From Atrina japonica (taxonomy: Eukaryota > Mollusca > Bivalvia > Pterioida > Pinnidae): 64,000 nt of DNA. The position numbers and the translations under genes are program-made. The notes below the pieces were generated by a model. It saw only the letters and a list, made by a program, of their open reading frames with translations, was not told the origin of the DNA and ran no database searches. This document shows, piece after piece, positions 61,490 through 64,000 of this stretch (the stretch's first letter is position 1; every line of letters begins with the position of its first letter). The stretch covers positions 3,050,001 to 3,114,000 of the forward strand of contig BROG01000005.1 of assembly GCA_030159075.1 (NCBI GenBank), read 5' to 3'.

Positions 61490-63782
61490 TTCTGTATACA
61501 GATACACAAGGTCAGTACAGTGATAGACAAGGTCAGTATAGATCTACATGTATATACAAATATTAGACAGGTCAGTATAGTATAGACAGGTCAGTATAGT
61601 GATAGACAAGTTTAGTATAGTGATAGACAAGGTCAGTATAGTTCTACATGTATATACAGATAGACAGGTCTGTAGTGATAGACAAGTTCTGTATAGTGAT
61701 AGACAAGGTCAGTATAGTTCTACATGTATATACAGATAGACAGGTCTGTAGTGATAGACAAGTTCTGTATAGTGATAGACAAGGTCAGTATAGTGATAGA
61801 CAAGGTCAGTATAGTTCTACATGTATATACAGATAGACAGGTCTGTAGTGATAGACAAGTTCTGTATAGTGATAGACAAGGTCAGTATAGTGATAGACAA
61901 GGTCAATATAGTTCTACATGTATATACAGATAGACAGGTCTGTAGTGATAGACAAGTTCTGTATAGTGATAGACAAGTTCTGTATAGTGATAGACAAGTT
62001 CTGTATAGTGATAGACAAGTTCTGTATAGTGATAGACAAGTTCTGTATAGTGATAGACAAGTTCTGTATAGTGATAGACAAGGTCAGTATAGTTCTACAT
62101 GTATATACAGATAGACAGGTCTGTAGTGATAGACAAGTTCTGTATAGTGATAGACAAGTTCTGTATAGTGATAGACAAGTTCTGTATAGTGATAGACAAG
62201 TTCTGTATAGTGATAGACAAGTTCTGTATAGTGATACAGATAGACAAGGTCAGTATAGTTCTACATATGTATATACAGATAGACAGGTCTGTAGTGATAG
62301 ACAAGTTCTGTATAGTGATAGACAAGGTCTGTATAGTGATAGACAAGTTCTGTATAGTGATAGACAAGGTTCTGTATAGTGATATAGACAAGGTCAGATA
62401 TAGTTCTACATGTATATACAGATAGACAGGTCTGTAGTGATAGACATTTTCTGTATAGTGATAGACAAGTTCTGTATAGTGATAGACAAGTTCTGTATAT
62501 AGTGATAGACAAGTTCTGTATAGTGATAGACAAGTTCTGTATAGTGATAGACAAGTTCTGTATAGTGATAGACAAGGTCAGTATAGTTCTACATGTATAT
62601 ACAGATAGACAGGTCTGTAGTGATAGACAAGTTCTGTATAGTGATAGACAAGTTCTGTATAGTGATAGACAAGTTCTGTATAGTGATAGACAAGTTCTGT
62701 ATAGTGATAGACAAGGTCAGTATAGTTCTACATGTATATACAGATAGACAGGTCTGTAGTGATAGACAAGTTCTGTATAGTGATAGACAAGGTCAGTATA
62801 GTTCTACATGTATATACAGATAGACAGGTCTTTAGTGATAGACAAGTTCTGTATAGTGATAGACAAGGTCAGTATAGTTCTACATGTATATACAGGCAGA
62901 CAGGTCTGTAGTGATAGACAAGTTCTGTATAGTGATAGACAAGGTCAGTATAGTTCTACATGTATATACAGGCAGACAGGTCTGTAGTGATAGACAAGTT
63001 CTGTATAGTGATAGACAAGGTCAGTATAGTGATAGACAAGGTCAGTATAGTTCTACATGTATATACAGATAGACAGGTCTGTAGTGATAGACAAGTTCTG
63101 TATAGTGATAGACAAGGTCAGTATAGTGATAGACAAGGTCTGTATAGTTCTACATGTATATACAGATAGACAGGTCTGTAGTGATAGACAAGTTCTGTAT
63201 AGTGATAGACAAGGTCAGTATAGTGATAGACAAGGTCAGTATAGTTCTACATGTATATACAGATAGACAGGTCTGTAGTGATAGACAAGGTCAGTATAGT
63301 GATAGACAAGGTCAGTATAGTTCTACATGTATATACAGATAGACAGGTCTGTAGTGATAGACAAGTTCTGTATAGTGATAGACAAGGTCAGTATAGTTCT
63401 ACATGTATATACAGATAGACAGGTCTGTAGTGATAGACAAGTTCTGTATAGTGATAGACAAGGTCAGTATAGTTCTACATGTATATACAGATAGACAGGT
63501 CTGTAGTGATAGACAAGGTCAGTATAGTTCTACATGTATATACAGATAGACAGGTCTGTAGTGATAGACAAGTTCTGTATAGTGATAGACAAGGTCAGTA
63601 TAGTTCTACATGTATATACAGATAGACAGATCTGTAGTGATAGACAAGGTCAGTATAGTTCTACATGTATATACAGATAGACAGGTCTGTAGTGATAGAC
63701 AAGTTCTGTATAGTGATAGACAAGGTCAGTATAGTGATAGACAAAGTCTGTATAGTTCTACATATATATATAGATAGACAAG
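61490..63782 (+). repeat. Higher-order minisatellite, 55 + 21n bp
   Basis: A 55-bp module (CTACATGTATATACAGATAG, ACAGGTCTGTAGTGATAGAC and AAGGTCAGTATAGTT) alternates with 0 to 6 copies of a 21-bp unit (AGTGATAGACAAGTTCTGTAT). Distances between successive CTACATG marks are 55, 76, 97, 139 and 181 bp, with a few indel-disturbed stretches around 62230-62500. Overlapping 60-150 codon frames here are by-products of the repeat. Confidence 0.95.
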
Positions 63783-64000
63783 GTTAGTGTAATTGTAGTT
63801 ATGATGTAGAGTCCTTCCAAGGAAAAGGGTGATATGTATATTGAACTCTCAGGTCTCGTGTATTTTTAGCATTTTATTTTTAGTGTGGAGGTAAATCATA
63901 GTAGCAAAAAAGCCATCTCTTTGTGCAGACAGATTAGTATACCTACCACACTATCACAAAGTGTAGACAACACAGTTCAGTTAGCACTGAAACACTGAGT
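63783..64000. other. Sequence after the array
   Basis: Non-repetitive sequence follows. No exon is supported before the window ends. Confidence 0.4.

Noticed and set aside
61648..63342. Overlapping Tyr/Asp/Arg-rich or Ile/Asp/Lys-rich open frames
   Set aside because: They repeat exactly with the 21-bp and 55-bp modules and are by-products of the array.
60618..63782. CRISPR-like array
   Set aside because: Units are contiguous with no unique spacers, and the genome is eukaryotic.

Overview
The window is AT-rich animal nuclear DNA, most likely from a bivalve or other mollusc. It holds intron-rich genes with GT-AG splicing, tRNA-derived SINEs whose 3' tail resembles tails common in molluscan genomes, many small inverted-repeat (foldback) DNA elements, frequent TACATGTA-type palindromes and an exceptional density of minisatellites. 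Nothing prokaryotic or viral is seen. All recognised genes are on the + strand.

Layout. (1) 1-4490: tandem repeats and SINE fragments, presumably upstream of or within the 5' part of the annexin gene. (2) 4491-15267: eleven exons of an annexin A7/A11-like gene, giving 441 visible residues. It has a repetitive Gly/Gln/Pro/Tyr N-terminal region and four annexin repeats; the first exon(s) were not found. (3) 15268-19498: annexin 3' UTR, a decayed minus-strand LINE endonuclease fragment, a roughly 380-bp tandem or dispersed repeat and an (AT)n tract. (4) 19499-45109: a complete 19-exon neutral ceramidase gene (ASAH2-like, 750 aa) with signal peptide, HTHSGPGG motif, GDVSP nucleophile region and an unusual lysine-rich C-terminal tail. 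Its introns carry minisatellites and foldback elements. (5) 45110-52100: ceramidase 3' flank with TA-target MITEs in a (TA)n tract, a TTTTTGATATC-rich field and (AAT)n. (6) About 52120 onward: a probable third gene of unknown identity. It has a CpG- and E-box-containing promoter, a noncoding first exon ending at 52243, a large intron, and an exon at 60483-60638 with a start codon at 60584. A 3.1-kb minisatellite follows.

The annexin (Ca2+-dependent membrane binding) and the ceramidase (ceramide hydrolysis to sphingosine) are separate housekeeping-type genes; nothing in the sequence shows that they act together.

The most striking pattern is that at three separate exon ends (ceramidase exons 6 and 7, and the third gene's exon) the last 20-40 exonic bases plus the 5' splice site have been tandemly amplified into the intron. 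This creates rows of extra consensus-like splice donors with periods of 44, 50 and 31 bp, none divisible by 3. A fourth intron (ceramidase intron 5) carries about 25 GTAAGT-containing 24-bp units. I found no unknown multi-gene system; this recurrent splice-donor amplification is the best candidate for something undescribed.
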